Source of the DNA: Demequinaceae bacterium UBA4004
GTDB lineage: Bacteria > Actinomycetota > Actinomycetes > Actinomycetales > Demequinaceae
DNA length: 13,303 nt
NCBI GenBank assembly: GCA_002384765.1
Contig: DGBM01000091.1
Span: 1 to 13,303, forward strand
Reading direction: 5' to 3'
Under the pieces are notes generated by a model. That model was not told the DNA's origin. It did not search any database and was given only the letters and a program-made list of their open reading frames with translations. Positions 6,223 through 13,303 of this stretch are shown in pieces; position 1 is the first letter of the stretch, and each line of letters opens with the position of its first letter. The position numbers and the translations under genes were made by a program.

Positions 6223-7414
6223 CGGTCGGCCGCGCGACATGTGCGAATGCTCGCAAGAGCGCCCATGCGACAACGGCTCCCAGCGCAAGTTCTGACGCCG
6301 CCAAGACCGCGGCGACGACCGCCTGCGGACCCACCGAGGCGAGCACGCCAGGGCCCATCGCGCCGTGCGCGAAGCCCGACGCCACGCCGATCGCCGAGCC
6401 CGCCAAGACCACGCCGATGCCGATGGTTCCCAGCGGCCGCCATCCGGATCCGAGCCGAGACCGTATGGCAATCACCACGATCGCTCCGAGCACCATGACG
6501 GCCACGGGACTCCACGCGAGCCATCCCCCCGATGCATGAGGTAGCGACCACAGCAAAGGCACCGCGGGCATGGTGTCCGGAAGCGGTTGCGCCGAGGATA
6601 CGTCGACTCCCGCCAGCGAGAAGCCCGCCCCGGTGAGCCACGACACCGCCCACACGACCAGCGTGAGCGCGTACAGCGTCTCGACAAAGGCCAGCGCCGC
6701 TCCCCCGGCAGAATCCACTCCCAAGCCGGTGGCGGCGTCCGCAAACTGGTGCCGCGAGGCAACGGTGGACACCATGAGGACGATCGCCCCCAGCGCCACC
6801 ACCCCCGCGGTCATGGCCGTGCCGATTCTCACGCCGCCGCGCACCGTGCCGGGGACGCGCGCCAGCCACGCCATCGTCGCGCCGTGTTGCCTGAGAAGGC
6901 CCCACGCCACGGCAGGAATCGCGAGCAGGACCGCCCACACGACGGCCCCCGCCATGCGGGAGCGGGTGTCATCGACGCCCGCCCACGCCAGCGTCGTGGC
7001 GAAGCCCACGGTGGCGGCGAACGCGGCGACCGCCGCGAAGCCCGCTACCCAGGTGGCCGCCGCGAATCTCCGTGCCAACTGCGCCAACATGATGGCGGTC
7101 AACGCGGAGAGTCCCAAGGGCGCGAGTGTGATCGTCACGCCGTCGACGGCCCAAGGCACGCCGAACGCAAGCAGCCAGATCCGCGTCGCCGTACCACTTG
7201 ACTGGCCCCACGAGACGTTCGCGTCGGCCACCGCCGCCGATGCGACCCACACCGGAATGAGCACGAGCGCGAGAGAGAACAGCGCGGCCTGGAGGCCCGC
7301 GAGCGCGCCGCCGACCCAGCCGGGCGCGGCGGCACGGACGCGCGCGACCGACTCCGTCACCGCATGGGCGGTGGCGGTCGTGGCGCGACTGACCGGCGTG
7401 GCCTGAGTGGTCAT
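6143..7414 (-). CDS. DUF6350 polytopic membrane protein
   Basis: 423-aa integral membrane protein with about nine to ten hydrophobic segments. The opening region GGALAGLQAALFSLALVL (35-52), NVSWGQSSGTATRIWLLAFG (66-85) and GVTITLAPLGLSAL (92-105) fits DUF6350, a conserved actinobacterial protein usually encoded just upstream of purN. The function is unknown. I chose the ATG at 7414 (MTTQATP) over the one at 7498 because the intervening 28 residues are hydrophilic, lack family character and would reduce the gap after dhaM to almost nothing. No clear ribosome site precedes 7414. The C-terminal 26 residues overlap the convergent membrane gene; this tail (SGSPERPDTPVR) is low-complexity and probably cytosolic. 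Confidence 0.8.
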   Translation of the reverse strand: MTTQATPVSRATTATAHAVTESVARVRAAAPGWVGGALAGLQAALFSLALVLIPVWVASAAVADANVSWGQSSGTATRIWLLAFGVPWAVDGVTITLAPLGLSALTAIMLAQLARRFAAATWVAGFAAVAAFAATVGFATTLAWAGVDDTRSRMAGAVVWAVLLAIPAVAWGLLRQHGATMAWLARVPGTVRGGVRIGTAMTAGVVALGAIVLMVSTVASRHQFADAATGLGVDSAGGAALAFVETLYALTLVVWAVSWLTGAGFSLAGVDVSSAQPLPDTMPAVPLLWSLPHASGGWLAWSPVAVMVLGAIVVIAIRSRLGSGWRPLGTIGIGVVLAGSAIGVASGFAHGAMGPGVLASVGPQAVVAAVLAASELALGAVVAWALLRAFAHVARPTARAGLSRSGSPERPDTPVRTEVRPDG

Positions 7415-7501
7415 GCCGCTATGGTCACCCGGCGCGAGCCCCGCGGCGAGGACCGGCGCGCCACGGACCTTCACGTGAGCCCGCGCGTCACACGGCACAC
7501 C
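7415..7501. other. Intergenic between dhaM end and DUF6350 start
   Basis: This 87-bp stretch must carry the end of the dha transcript and the promoter of the DUF6350 gene if it has one. I see no stable hairpin followed by T residues and no convincing -35/-10 pair, so readthrough from the dha operon cannot be excluded. Confidence 0.5.
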
Positions 7502-9919
7502 TCAGGCCGGTTCTGCGATTCGCAGCCTGGTGCCTGCTGCGTTCTTGGCTGCGGCCGCCGTCGGCGCTGCGATCGCGGCGGCTGCCGCGCTCGCGCACGC
7601 TTCGGCGGTGACTCCACGGAGAACCCTCGCAACACCAGGAATGAGTCGAGGGCTCATCGAGAGGCTCGTGACACCCAAACCCACCAAGACGGCCGCGTAG
7701 TCGGGCCAGCTCGCTGACTCGCCGCACACTCCCACCGGAGTTCCCGTCTCGAGACCCACTGCCGCGATGGCGGCAAGGGTACGCAACACCGCTGGCTGCC
7801 AGGGATCGGTCAGGTCTGCGAGATCGGGTGACATGCGATCGGCAGCCATCACGTACTGGGCAAGATCATTGGTCCCGACGCTCACGAAGTCGACCACATC
7901 GCAGAGTTCCCTGGCCATCGTCGCCGCTGAAGGCGTCTCAATCATGACTCCCACCTGGTCGAGCCCTGCCGATCGCGCGAGGTCAACGAAGCTCGTGGCT
8001 TCTTCCACCGTCGAAATCATGGGAGCCATGACCCACGGCGAACTGCCGCTACGTCGCGCGGCAGTCACAATTGCCTCAAGTTGGCGATTCAGAGCGCCTG
8101 GATGGATGCGGGTCGTCCGATAACCACGCACACCGAGCGACGGGTTGGGTTCCCGCTCGGGTGTGAGGAAGGGCAGTGGTTTGTCGCTCCCAGCGTCAAG
8201 GGTGCGAATCACCACGCGCTGGTTCGCGAAGGCGTTCAGCACCGTCGCGTAGTGGTCCACTTGCTCCTCGACAGACGGTTCGCCAGCACGATCCAGGAAG
8301 CAGAACTCGGTCCGAAACAGGCCGACGCCCTCGGCCCCCCGTTGGGCCGCACCGGCGGCGTCGTGCGAGGCCCCGACATTCGCTCCCAACAGAATGCGGC
8401 GACCGTCGTCGAGCACACAAGGCCCCTCGAAGGGCTCAGGACTGTCTGCAGCCTTCACCGCCGCAATCACTTCAGCGGCTGGGTCCACGATGACCTCACC
8501 CGTCGACCCATCGACGAGCACCGTGACTCCATCAGCGAGCTCGAGGGCCCCCTCGAAACCCACCACAGCGGGAATCCCCAACTCCCTCGCCAGAATCGCG
8601 GTGTGAGAAGTCGCCGAGCCCTTCTCAGTCAAGATCGCCCGACACACAGTGGGATCGAGCAAAGCAGTGTCGGCAGGGGCGAGGTCCGAGGCGACAAGGA
8701 CGAAGGGGTCACCGGACTGGGGAAGTCCACCCACGGACTGTCCCGTCAGGGCGGCGATCAGGCGATCCCTCACATCAAGCAGGTCCGCGACCCTCCCAGC
8801 GAGCAATCCCCCTGCGGCCTCGTACCTGACCACGAGTCCGCGCATCACATCCCACACCGCCCGTGCCGACCCCATCCCCTCGCGAATCCTCCGTGCGGCG
8901 CCGTCGACGATCGTCGGGTCGGTCGCCATCATTGCGGTGGCTTCCATGACCTGCGCAGCCTGCCCGGTCACCATCGACGCACGGTCGCGGTAGGCGGCGG
9001 CGACCTGGTGTCCGGCAGCCTTCACCGCCGCAATCTCTTCGTCGACTCGCTCGGGAGCCGTGTAGGTCGCCGCAGGAGGTTCCTGTGTCGCTCGCCGCAA
9101 TACGTGGACGGGGCCAACGGCACGACCCGTCGACACTCCCAGCCTCGTGGCTCCAGACCGTGGGGCGCGCGGGGCAGCTTGCTGCAGCACATCGACGACT
9201 TCCTCGCCGAATCCAGCGGCAATCGCCGAGCCGAGCGCGGCCACCGCCTCCTCGGCATCTTCCCCCCACGCCTCAAGTGTCACCACGGCCCCAAGCCTTG
9301 CATCGAGCGCTGCGAGAGCAAGGGGGCTCCGTGCGTCGGCGCGCGAATTCGATGCGGAGACGAGCGAACGCGCGCCGAACGCTGCGGCCACGGCCGCGAG
9401 TGCGGCGGCTGGACGGGCGTGCAGCCCGTCGACGTTCACGATGGTCGCGGTCGCCGTGGCATCCGGGGGCTCCGTCACCTTCACGTCGCTCTGCATGGGG
9501 GGCGCCGAATCGTCCCCGAGGTGACTCGTCTTGGGCGACAACGCCGCACGAGCCTCGTCTGCAACGTCCTCAAGCGTCGCACCTGCGGCAGCCCGCACCA
9601 CTGCGGCGACGAGCCCCTCGACGAAAGGCGCCCCCACCAGCACTGCACGCGTGTCAGGGGGGCAGAACTCGAGAGCAAGTTCCGCGCTCAAGATGGCGGA
9701 GCCAAGATCCATGAGCACCACCACGCCCGCACCTTCATCTGCCGACTGAATCGCCTCGGCAACACGCGCAGCATCGGTGCCCGTGCCTCCGTCAGCGGTT
9801 CCAGCGGCCAATTCAATAGGGGGAGGGTCGCCCGCCACCATCTCCAACGCGAGGTCAAGAGCGGCTCTCGCCAGTGGCGCCGAGTGAGAGACGACGACGA
9901 GGCCAACCCGAGGACTCAT
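7502..9919 (-). CDS. dhaM: DhaM phosphoryl donor: EIIA-HPr-full Enzyme I fusion
   Basis: Supplies phosphate from PEP to the ADP bound in DhaL. The 805-aa chain has three modules. EIIA(DhaM) is about 1-130, with active His12 in VVVSHSAPLA. HPr is about 152-245, with His167 in NVDGLHARPAA. Enzyme I is about 257-772, with His439 in GSATSHTAILAREL, PEP-binding Arg536 (GLFRTEF) and Arg572 (VIRTLDAGSDK), ETPSA, VGTNDLAQY (681-689) and the C-terminal Cys732 in GVCGESAS. E. coli DhaM (472 aa) has only the N-terminal part of EI; here the PEP-binding and dimerisation half is intact, so the protein should autophosphorylate. An Ala-rich tail of about 35 residues follows. The ATG at 9919 overlaps the dhaL stop by ATGA; longer starts lie inside dhaL and encode basic low-complexity sequence. 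Confidence 0.95.
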   Translation of the reverse strand: MSPRVGLVVVSHSAPLARAALDLALEMVAGDPPPIELAAGTADGGTGTDAARVAEAIQSADEGAGVVVLMDLGSAILSAELALEFCPPDTRAVLVGAPFVEGLVAAVVRAAAGATLEDVADEARAALSPKTSHLGDDSAPPMQSDVKVTEPPDATATATIVNVDGLHARPAAALAAVAAAFGARSLVSASNSRADARSPLALAALDARLGAVVTLEAWGEDAEEAVAALGSAIAAGFGEEVVDVLQQAAPRAPRSGATRLGVSTGRAVGPVHVLRRATQEPPAATYTAPERVDEEIAAVKAAGHQVAAAYRDRASMVTGQAAQVMEATAMMATDPTIVDGAARRIREGMGSARAVWDVMRGLVVRYEAAGGLLAGRVADLLDVRDRLIAALTGQSVGGLPQSGDPFVLVASDLAPADTALLDPTVCRAILTEKGSATSHTAILARELGIPAVVGFEGALELADGVTVLVDGSTGEVIVDPAAEVIAAVKAADSPEPFEGPCVLDDGRRILLGANVGASHDAAGAAQRGAEGVGLFRTEFCFLDRAGEPSVEEQVDHYATVLNAFANQRVVIRTLDAGSDKPLPFLTPEREPNPSLGVRGYRTTRIHPGALNRQLEAIVTAARRSGSSPWVMAPMISTVEEATSFVDLARSAGLDQVGVMIETPSAATMARELCDVVDFVSVGTNDLAQYVMAADRMSPDLADLTDPWQPAVLRTLAAIAAVGLETGTPVGVCGESASWPDYAAVLVGLGVTSLSMSPRLIPGVARVLRGVTAEACASAAAAAIAAPTAAAAKNAAGTRLRIAEPA

Positions 9920-10539
9920 GCGATAGTGTCCGCGAGCGCGTCGAAAAGCATTGCCGTAGACGTCGCGCCCGGATCCATGTGCCCCTTGGAGCGTTCTCCG
10001 AGATAGCTGGCGCGACCTTTGCGTGCGACGAGGTCCACCGTGGCGTCCCTGCCCACCGCCGCGGCGTCGCGTGCGGCCGCGGTGCACTCCTGAAGCGACC
10101 GACCTGAGGCGAGCGCGGCGTCGAAGGCGTCGAGCGCGGGCGCCATCGCATCAAACATGGTCTTGTCCTGCAACTCGGCCTTGCCTCTGGCGACGAGCCC
10201 GCCAAGGCCCGCTCGCAGGCTGGCCGCCAAACCGGCGCCGTCACACGAGGAGACGGCGCCGATCGACGTGCCAATCCGAAGAAAGAAGGTTCCATAGAGA
10301 GGACCGCTCGCGCCGCCCACGCTCGTCACGAGCGTCATGCCGACGCTCTTGAAGAGTTCGTCGAGGGTCGGAGGAGTTGTGGTCTCGAGTTTGGCCATCA
10401 CCGCGGTCATCCCTCGAGCCATATTGATCCCGTGGTCGGCATCGCCGATCGCAGAGTCCAACTCGGTGAGGTATGCCTTCTGCTCGGTGACCTGGTGGGC
10501 AAAATTGTCCAGCCAGGCCAGAGCACTGTCGATGGTCAT
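9916..10539 (-). CDS. dhaL: Dihydroxyacetone kinase ADP-binding subunit DhaL
   Basis: Holds ADP as a permanent cofactor and passes phosphate from DhaM to dihydroxyacetone on DhaK. The 207-aa length matches the family (about 210). The Mg-binding aspartates are Asp28, Asp33 and Asp35 in ELDSAIGDADHG. The nucleotide cap follows at TSVGGASGPLYGTFFL (about 72-87), and the end carries RKGRASYLGERSKGHMDPGA (173-192). The start at ATG 10539 is preceded by GAAGGA; the ATG at 10560, seven bases after the dhaK stop, would add seven residues and has AAAGGG too close to it, so the choice is not certain. Overlaps dhaM by ATGA. Confidence 0.95.
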   Translation of the reverse strand: MTIDSALAWLDNFAHQVTEQKAYLTELDSAIGDADHGINMARGMTAVMAKLETTTPPTLDELFKSVGMTLVTSVGGASGPLYGTFFLRIGTSIGAVSSCDGAGLAASLRAGLGGLVARGKAELQDKTMFDAMAPALDAFDAALASGRSLQECTAAARDAAAVGRDATVDLVARKGRASYLGERSKGHMDPGATSTAMLFDALADTIA

Positions 10540-10567
10540 GGTTCCTTCAGTCACGGTCATTCCCTTT

Positions 10568-11566
10568 CTAGCGGCCCCAGCGAAGGCCTGCGGTGTGAAC
10601 GGGGGCGTCCCACAGACCCAGCATCTCGTCGTCGGCCTTGAGTACCGTGACCGAACAACCTGCCATGTCGAGGGACGTGATGTAGTTGCCCACAAGAGTG
10701 CGAGCAACCTTGACGCCTGCCTTCTCCAGAAGGGCCGCCACCTCGCCGTACATGAGGTAGAGCTCAATCTGAGGAGTGCCTCCCATCCCATTGAGCATGA
10801 CGATCGCTGGCGCTCCTGTCATGTCAAGGTCGTCGAGAATCGGCTCGACGAGTTGCGCTGCGATGTCCTTGGCAGGGGCCAGATCAACACGGTGCCGTCC
10901 GGGCTCACCGTGAATGCCGACACCAATCTCCATCTGGTCGTCGGGCAGGTCGAACGTAGGCTTTCCGGCGGCAGGCACTGTGCAACTCGTCAGCGCCATT
11001 CCCATGGATCGACCATGCGCATTGACCCGTTCGGCGAGTTCCTTGACCGCTGCGAGGTCGCGCCCCTCTTCGGCGGCCGCACCCACAATCTTCTCGAGCA
11101 GCACGGTGATTCCCACGCCGCGGCGACCCGCCGTGTACAGCGAGTCCTTGACAGCCACGTCGTCGTTGGTGACGACCGCAGCGACCTCGACTCCGGCTTC
11201 GGCAGCCGCGAGTTCCGCTGCCATCTCGAAGTTCATGACGTCGCCGGTGTAGTTCTTGACGATGTGGAGCACTCCGGCGCCTCGGTCGACCACCTTCGTG
11301 GCCTCCTGCATCTGGTCGGGCGTAGGTGAGGTGAAGACCTCGCCCGCGCACGCGGCGTCGAGCATTCCCACACCGACGAATCCCCCGTGAAGTGGTTCGT
11401 GGCCTGAGCCGCCACCTGACACCAAGGCAACCTTGCCGTCGGCCTTGGGGGTCGCGCGGTAGATCACACGGTTGACGTGGTCGACCCGAACGTTGGGGTC
11501 GCCCGCCTCAATACCCTTGAGGGCGTCTGCGAGCACCGTCTCCGGTGCGTTGATGAGCTTCTTCAT
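10568..11566 (-). CDS. dhaK: Dihydroxyacetone kinase substrate-binding subunit DhaK (PTS-type)
   Basis: Binds dihydroxyacetone covalently and receives phosphate from DhaL, yielding DHAP for glycolysis. The 332-aa length and motifs are those of the PTS-dependent Dha[12 protein letters not shown] with His56, [13 protein letters not shown] with Asp109, and GVGIHGEPG with the hemiaminal-forming His219 (E. coli His218). The family's separate ATP-dependent kinase domain is absent, consistent with dhaL and dhaM following. The ATG at 11566 is preceded by AGGAG at a 6-base spacing, and that ribosome site includes the stop codon of the upstream MIP gene, so translation is probably coupled. Confidence 0.97.
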   Translation of the reverse strand: MKKLINAPETVLADALKGIEAGDPNVRVDHVNRVIYRATPKADGKVALVSGGGSGHEPLHGGFVGVGMLDAACAGEVFTSPTPDQMQEATKVVDRGAGVLHIVKNYTGDVMNFEMAAELAAAEAGVEVAAVVTNDDVAVKDSLYTAGRRGVGITVLLEKIVGAAAEEGRDLAAVKELAERVNAHGRSMGMALTSCTVPAAGKPTFDLPDDQMEIGVGIHGEPGRHRVDLAPAKDIAAQLVEPILDDLDMTGAPAIVMLNGMGGTPQIELYLMYGEVAALLEKAGVKVARTLVGNYITSLDMAGCSVTVLKADDEMLGLWDAPVHTAGLRWGR

Positions 11567-11575
11567 TGAATTCTC

Positions 11576-12304
11576 CTAAGCCTCAGCCACAGCCTTGTCG
11601 GCCTTGGTGTGTGCGATGAGCCCGAAGGCGAGTGCTGCGAGGACGCCAGCGAGGAGTTCGGCCCCCACATAGATGGGCCACTGCTCCCAGAGGACCTCGC
11701 CGCCGAGCAGTTGCTGGACGAGCATGGGGCCCGAGGTACGCGCAGGGTTGATGGATGCTCCCGTTGCCGGGGCAACCGGGATGATGGCCGCGAAAACGAC
11801 CAGACCGATTGCCATGCCTGCCCAGCCTGCGGCCGCCTTGCGGTAGATCACGCCGAACACGCCGAACACCAGAATGAAGGTGCCCACGAACTCGGCAAAG
11901 AATGCCTGGTACCACGGGATACCGCCGTAGGCGGCGATGCCGAGGCCCACATCCGATGCCGTCATGCCGAGCACACCCACGATCGCGAAGGCTCCAGCAG
12001 TGCCGCCGAGCACCTGCGCGGCCACATACTCGGGGACCTGCTTCCAGGGGAACTTACCCGTCGCTGCCAGGCCAAACGTCACGGCCGGGTTGATGTGGTT
12101 GCCCGAGATGTAACCAAACACGTAGACCGTCACCATCACGATCGTGCCAAACGCAAGGGAGATCATGCCAAGGTCCGCCATCGTGAATGGCGCGTCACCA
12201 TTGACCATGAGCGTTGCGGGCACCGAGCCGACTCCAACAAAGACGAGGAAGGCTGTGCCCAAGAATTCGGCGGCGAGTTTCTGCCACCGGCTGTTGTCAT
12301 CCAT
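11576..12304 (-). CDS. MIP-family facilitator, probably for glycerol/dihydroxyacetone
   Basis: Six-TM channel of 242 aa with both NPA boxes: SGNHINPAVTFG (68-79) and TGASINPARTSG (181-192). Genomic position at the head of a dhaKLM operon under an IclR-type regulator points to uptake of glycerol or dihydroxyacetone. By spacing to the NPA boxes the filter residues are Phe52, Ile174, Ala183 and Arg189, neither the Phe-His-Thr-Arg of AqpZ nor the Trp-Gly-Phe-Arg of GlpF. The ATG at 12304 is chosen because AAAGGAG lies five bases upstream; longer in-frame starts would run into the promoter region. Its TAG stop is part of the dhaK ribosome site. Water-only transport is a less likely alternative given the missing filter His. 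Confidence 0.92.
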   Translation of the reverse strand: MDDNSRWQKLAAEFLGTAFLVFVGVGSVPATLMVNGDAPFTMADLGMISLAFGTIVMVTVYVFGYISGNHINPAVTFGLAATGKFPWKQVPEYVAAQVLGGTAGAFAIVGVLGMTASDVGLGIAAYGGIPWYQAFFAEFVGTFILVFGVFGVIYRKAAAGWAGMAIGLVVFAAIIPVAPATGASINPARTSGPMLVQQLLGGEVLWEQWPIYVGAELLAGVLAALAFGLIAHTKADKAVAEA

Positions 12305-12309
12305 CTGCA

Positions 12310-12316
12310 CTCCTTT
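12310..12316 (-). promoter_or_regulatory. Ribosome binding site of the MIP facilitator gene
   Basis: Minus-strand AAAGGAG, 5 bases before the ATG at 12304. It decides that start over upstream in-frame ATGs at positions up to 12415. Confidence 0.85.
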
Positions 12317-12354
12317 GAACAGCAGGATTCGCCGATGCGACCGATGGCCGCGAC

Positions 12355-12370
12355 GTTCCACCTTTGGAAC
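12355..12370. promoter_or_regulatory. Palindrome, candidate IclR-type operator 1
   Basis: GTTCCA-N4-TGGAAC is a perfect 6-bp inverted repeat. It lies about 10-25 bases downstream of the predicted start of the dha transcript, a typical position for a roadblock repressor site. IclR-family proteins bind short palindromes of about this length next to their own gene. Binding is inferred. Confidence 0.6.
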
Positions 12371-12373
12371 ATC

Positions 12374-12390
12374 ATTCGACATTATCGAAT
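12374..12390. promoter_or_regulatory. Palindrome, candidate IclR-type operator 2
   Basis: ATTCGA-N5-TCGAAT is a perfect 6-bp inverted repeat three bases from the first palindrome. It overlaps the -10 element and predicted start point of the dha operon promoter, so a protein bound here would directly compete with RNA polymerase. Confidence 0.6.
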
Positions 12391-12415
12391 ATACTTCCAA
12401 TATCCCCGGTGTCAA
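12388..12415 (-). promoter_or_regulatory. Promoter of the MIP-dhaKLM operon
   Basis: On the minus strand a perfect -35 TTGACA (12410-12415) is followed after 16 bases by -10 TATATT (12388-12393, 5 of 6 matches to consensus). Transcription would begin near 12381, leaving a leader of about 77 bases before the ATG at 12304. This is the best sigma-70-type promoter in the window. Confidence 0.72.
12390..12395 (+). promoter_or_regulatory. Possible -10 element of the IclR-type gene
   Basis: + strand TATACT matches TATAAT at 5 of 6 positions and overlaps the opposing -10 element. The best -35 candidate, TTGGAA at 12364-12369, sits 20 bases away, so this is only a suggestion. If real, the two promoters face away from each other across the same operators. 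Confidence 0.3.
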
Positions 12416-12445
12416 GGTCTGGGGCGTGTCGCGATCCAGGCAATA

Positions 12446-12469
12446 ATGGATCTCACCTCGGAGGGCTGA
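12446..12469 (+). other. Eight-codon upstream ORF (seven residues) over the IclR ribosome site
   Basis: ATG at 12446 opens a frame of seven codons, MDLTSEG, ending in TGA at 12467-12469, two bases before the regulator's ATG. Its last codons contain the GGAGG that serves the regulator. It may be chance, or may couple translation of the two. Confidence 0.2.
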
Positions 12470-12471
12470 GC

Positions 12472-13242
12472 ATGATCCAAGCGATTGACCGCGCGGCGCG
12501 CGTGCTGCAAGCGCTTCAGGGTGCCCGCCACCTCGGTATCACCGAGCTGGCAGCCGAGCTCAACCTTGCCCCATCGACCGTTCACGGCATCGTCAAATCG
12601 CTCGCGGAGCACGGACTCGTTGCCAAGGAGCCGGGCTCAAATCGATATCGGCTCGGTCCCGCCCTCCTGAAACTTTCGAACGTCTACCTGGACACCCACG
12701 AGGTGCGGGCCCGCGCTATGCGGTGGACCCGCGAACTCGCCCGCCGCACAGGCTTTTCGACGAGGCTCGGTGTCACGCTGTTCGATGAGGTACTGATCAT
12801 TCACCACAACCGTCGGCCGGACGGTGGACAGCACATGTACGAAACGGGACTCACCATCCCCGCCCACGCATCTGCACTCGGCAAGGTGCTGCTCGCGTAC
12901 GACCCGCCTTGGGCCACGGAGTTGTTGGCGGGAGGGTTGCGGAGCCTCACGGGAGACACCATCGTCGATTCCGCAGAGCTCACCGCCGAGCTTGCCGTCA
13001 TCGCCAAGAATGCCAGCGCCTCGGAACGGGACGAGGCGGTGCTCGGCGAATCGTGCATGGCGGCACCTATCGCGGATCGTTCAGGAGCAGTAATCGCCGC
13101 CATCGGCGTCGTGATGCCCACCACGGAATTTCCCCCATCGGACGCCGTCCTCGACCACCTGCGTGAGGCCGCGAGGACGATCTCCCGTGAGCTCGGTTCG
13201 TCGGACTGGCCGCCGCGCAGGAGGGACGACGAGTCCCTCTAG
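12472..13242 (+). CDS. IclR-family transcriptional regulator of the dha operon
   Basis: 256-aa DNA-binding protein. The N-terminal winged helix-turn-helix (about 1-65) includes LGITELAAELNLAPSTVHGI with recognition helix about 34-47. The C-terminal IclR effector domain (about 75-245) includes AHASALGKVLLAY (131-143) and ERDEAVLGESCMAAPI (185-200), both family hallmarks. The ATG at 12472 is chosen for the GGAGG at 12460-12464, seven bases upstream; the longer frame from 12364 would cover the operators. It is divergent from the MIP-dhaKLM operon. Streptomyces GylR, also of this family, controls glycerol genes, so I infer a repressor responding to glycerol, dihydroxyacetone or a phosphorylated derivative; the effector cannot be read from the sequence. 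Confidence 0.93.
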   Translation: MIQAIDRAARVLQALQGARHLGITELAAELNLAPSTVHGIVKSLAEHGLVAKEPGSNRYRLGPALLKLSNVYLDTHEVRARAMRWTRELARRTGFSTRLGVTLFDEVLIIHHNRRPDGGQHMYETGLTIPAHASALGKVLLAYDPPWATELLAGGLRSLTGDTIVDSAELTAELAVIAKNASASERDEAVLGESCMAAPIADRSGAVIAAIGVVMPTTEFPPSDAVLDHLREAARTISRELGSSDWPPRRRDDESL

Positions 13243-13246
13243 TTTT
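13221..13246 (+). terminator. Intrinsic terminator at the end of the IclR-type gene
   Basis: GAGGGAC-GACGA-GTCCCTC is a perfect 7-bp stem with a 5-base loop (13221-13239), followed by TAGTTTT. The hairpin lies within the last codons and the TAG stop is in the stretch just before the T-run. The convergent gene's stop is 7 bases beyond. Confidence 0.7.
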
Positions 13247-13252
13247 GACGAA

Positions 13253-13303
13253 CTACCGGTCTAGGACGTCCCTCATCAACTGCGCGGTCTCGGACGGCGT
13301 CTT
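13253..13303 (-). CDS. C-terminal tail of an unidentified gene, cut by window edge
   Basis: A minus-strand frame is open from the window edge for 16 codons to TAG at 13253-13255, reading KTPSETAQLMRDVLDR, which looks like an amphipathic C-terminal helix. It is convergent with the IclR-type gene with a 10-bp gap. Too short to assign a family, and being open over 16 codons is weak evidence in GC-rich DNA. Confidence 0.4.
   Translation of the reverse strand, partial: KTPSETAQLMRDVLDR

Noticed and set aside
7415..7498. N-terminal extension of the DUF6350 protein to 7498
   Set aside because: The extra residues are hydrophilic and not family-like, and the ATG at 7414 precedes the conserved part at a normal distance.
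7455..7500. Possible terminator after dhaM
   Set aside because: Only short, interrupted complementarity (CACG/CGTG) and no T-run on the minus strand.
8081..10006. Long + strand frame of 641 codons opposite dhaM
   Set aside because: It is antisense to a complete EIIA-HPr-EI protein with all catalytic motifs. Long open antisense frames are usual in GC-rich genes, and the translation is rich in Arg, Gly and His with no recognisable domain.
9920..10087. N-terminal extension of DhaM to 10087
   Set aside because: It lies inside dhaL in another frame and encodes a basic Gly/Arg-rich stretch; the EIIA domain begins directly at the ATG at 9919.
10337..11329. + strand frame of 330 codons opposite dhaK and dhaL
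   Set aside because: Antisense to two motif-complete kinase subunits, and its composition is not protein-like.
12305..12415. N-terminal extension of the MIP facilitator beyond 12304
   Set aside because: It would translate the operators and part of the promoter; the strong ribosome site fixes the start at 12304.

Overview
The window is dense, GC-rich DNA from a Gram-positive actinobacterium. The DUF6350-purN-purH-DUF3017 neighbourhood is characteristic of Actinobacteria, ATGA stop/start overlaps are frequent, and a GTG start and a probable leaderless transcript are present. A Micrococcales-type genome (Cellulomonas/Demequina-like) is my guess; the sequence alone does not settle the genus. No tRNA, rRNA, insertion sequence, CRISPR array or phage gene was seen. 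The largest gene-free stretch is only about 170 bp.

Region 1 (1-3305), arsenic module: a 5'-truncated MIP channel on the + strand converges on a three-gene minus-strand operon. In transcription order the operon is acr3 (arsenite efflux), an ArsR repressor fused through a helical linker to an ArsC arsenate reductase, and a second stand-alone ArsC. The 45-bp gap upstream of acr3 and the first codons of acr3 carry two tandem 16-bp dyads that look like ArsR operators. No ribosome site precedes acr3, so a leaderless mRNA is likely.

Region 2 (3306-7414), housekeeping block on the minus strand: DUF6350 membrane protein, purN, purH and DUF3017. purN and purH overlap by ATGA, and purH and the DUF3017 gene overlap by TGATG. 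A small, unrecognised + strand membrane protein sits between purN and the DUF6350 gene and overlaps the latter tail-to-tail by 80 bp. The ars operon begins only 45 bp after the DUF3017 gene, with no visible terminator between them.

Region 3 (7502-13242), dihydroxyacetone/glycerol module: a MIP (glycerol-type) facilitator, dhaK, dhaL and a long dhaM form one minus-strand operon. DhaM joins the EIIA domain, HPr and a complete Enzyme I, so the whole phosphorelay from PEP to the kinase is carried on one chain. A divergent IclR-type regulator is encoded on the + strand. The shared intergenic region holds a near-consensus promoter for the glpF-dhaKLM operon and two perfect palindromes placed as operators. 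The regulator gene ends in a hairpin plus T-run terminator. A 16-codon tail of a further minus-strand gene lies at the right edge.

Most of the content belongs to known families. The parts that merit attention are the ArsR-ArsC fusion with its doubled operator, the self-contained DhaM, and the palindromes between the IclR gene and the dha operon. I did not find a clearly undescribed defence or biosynthetic system.
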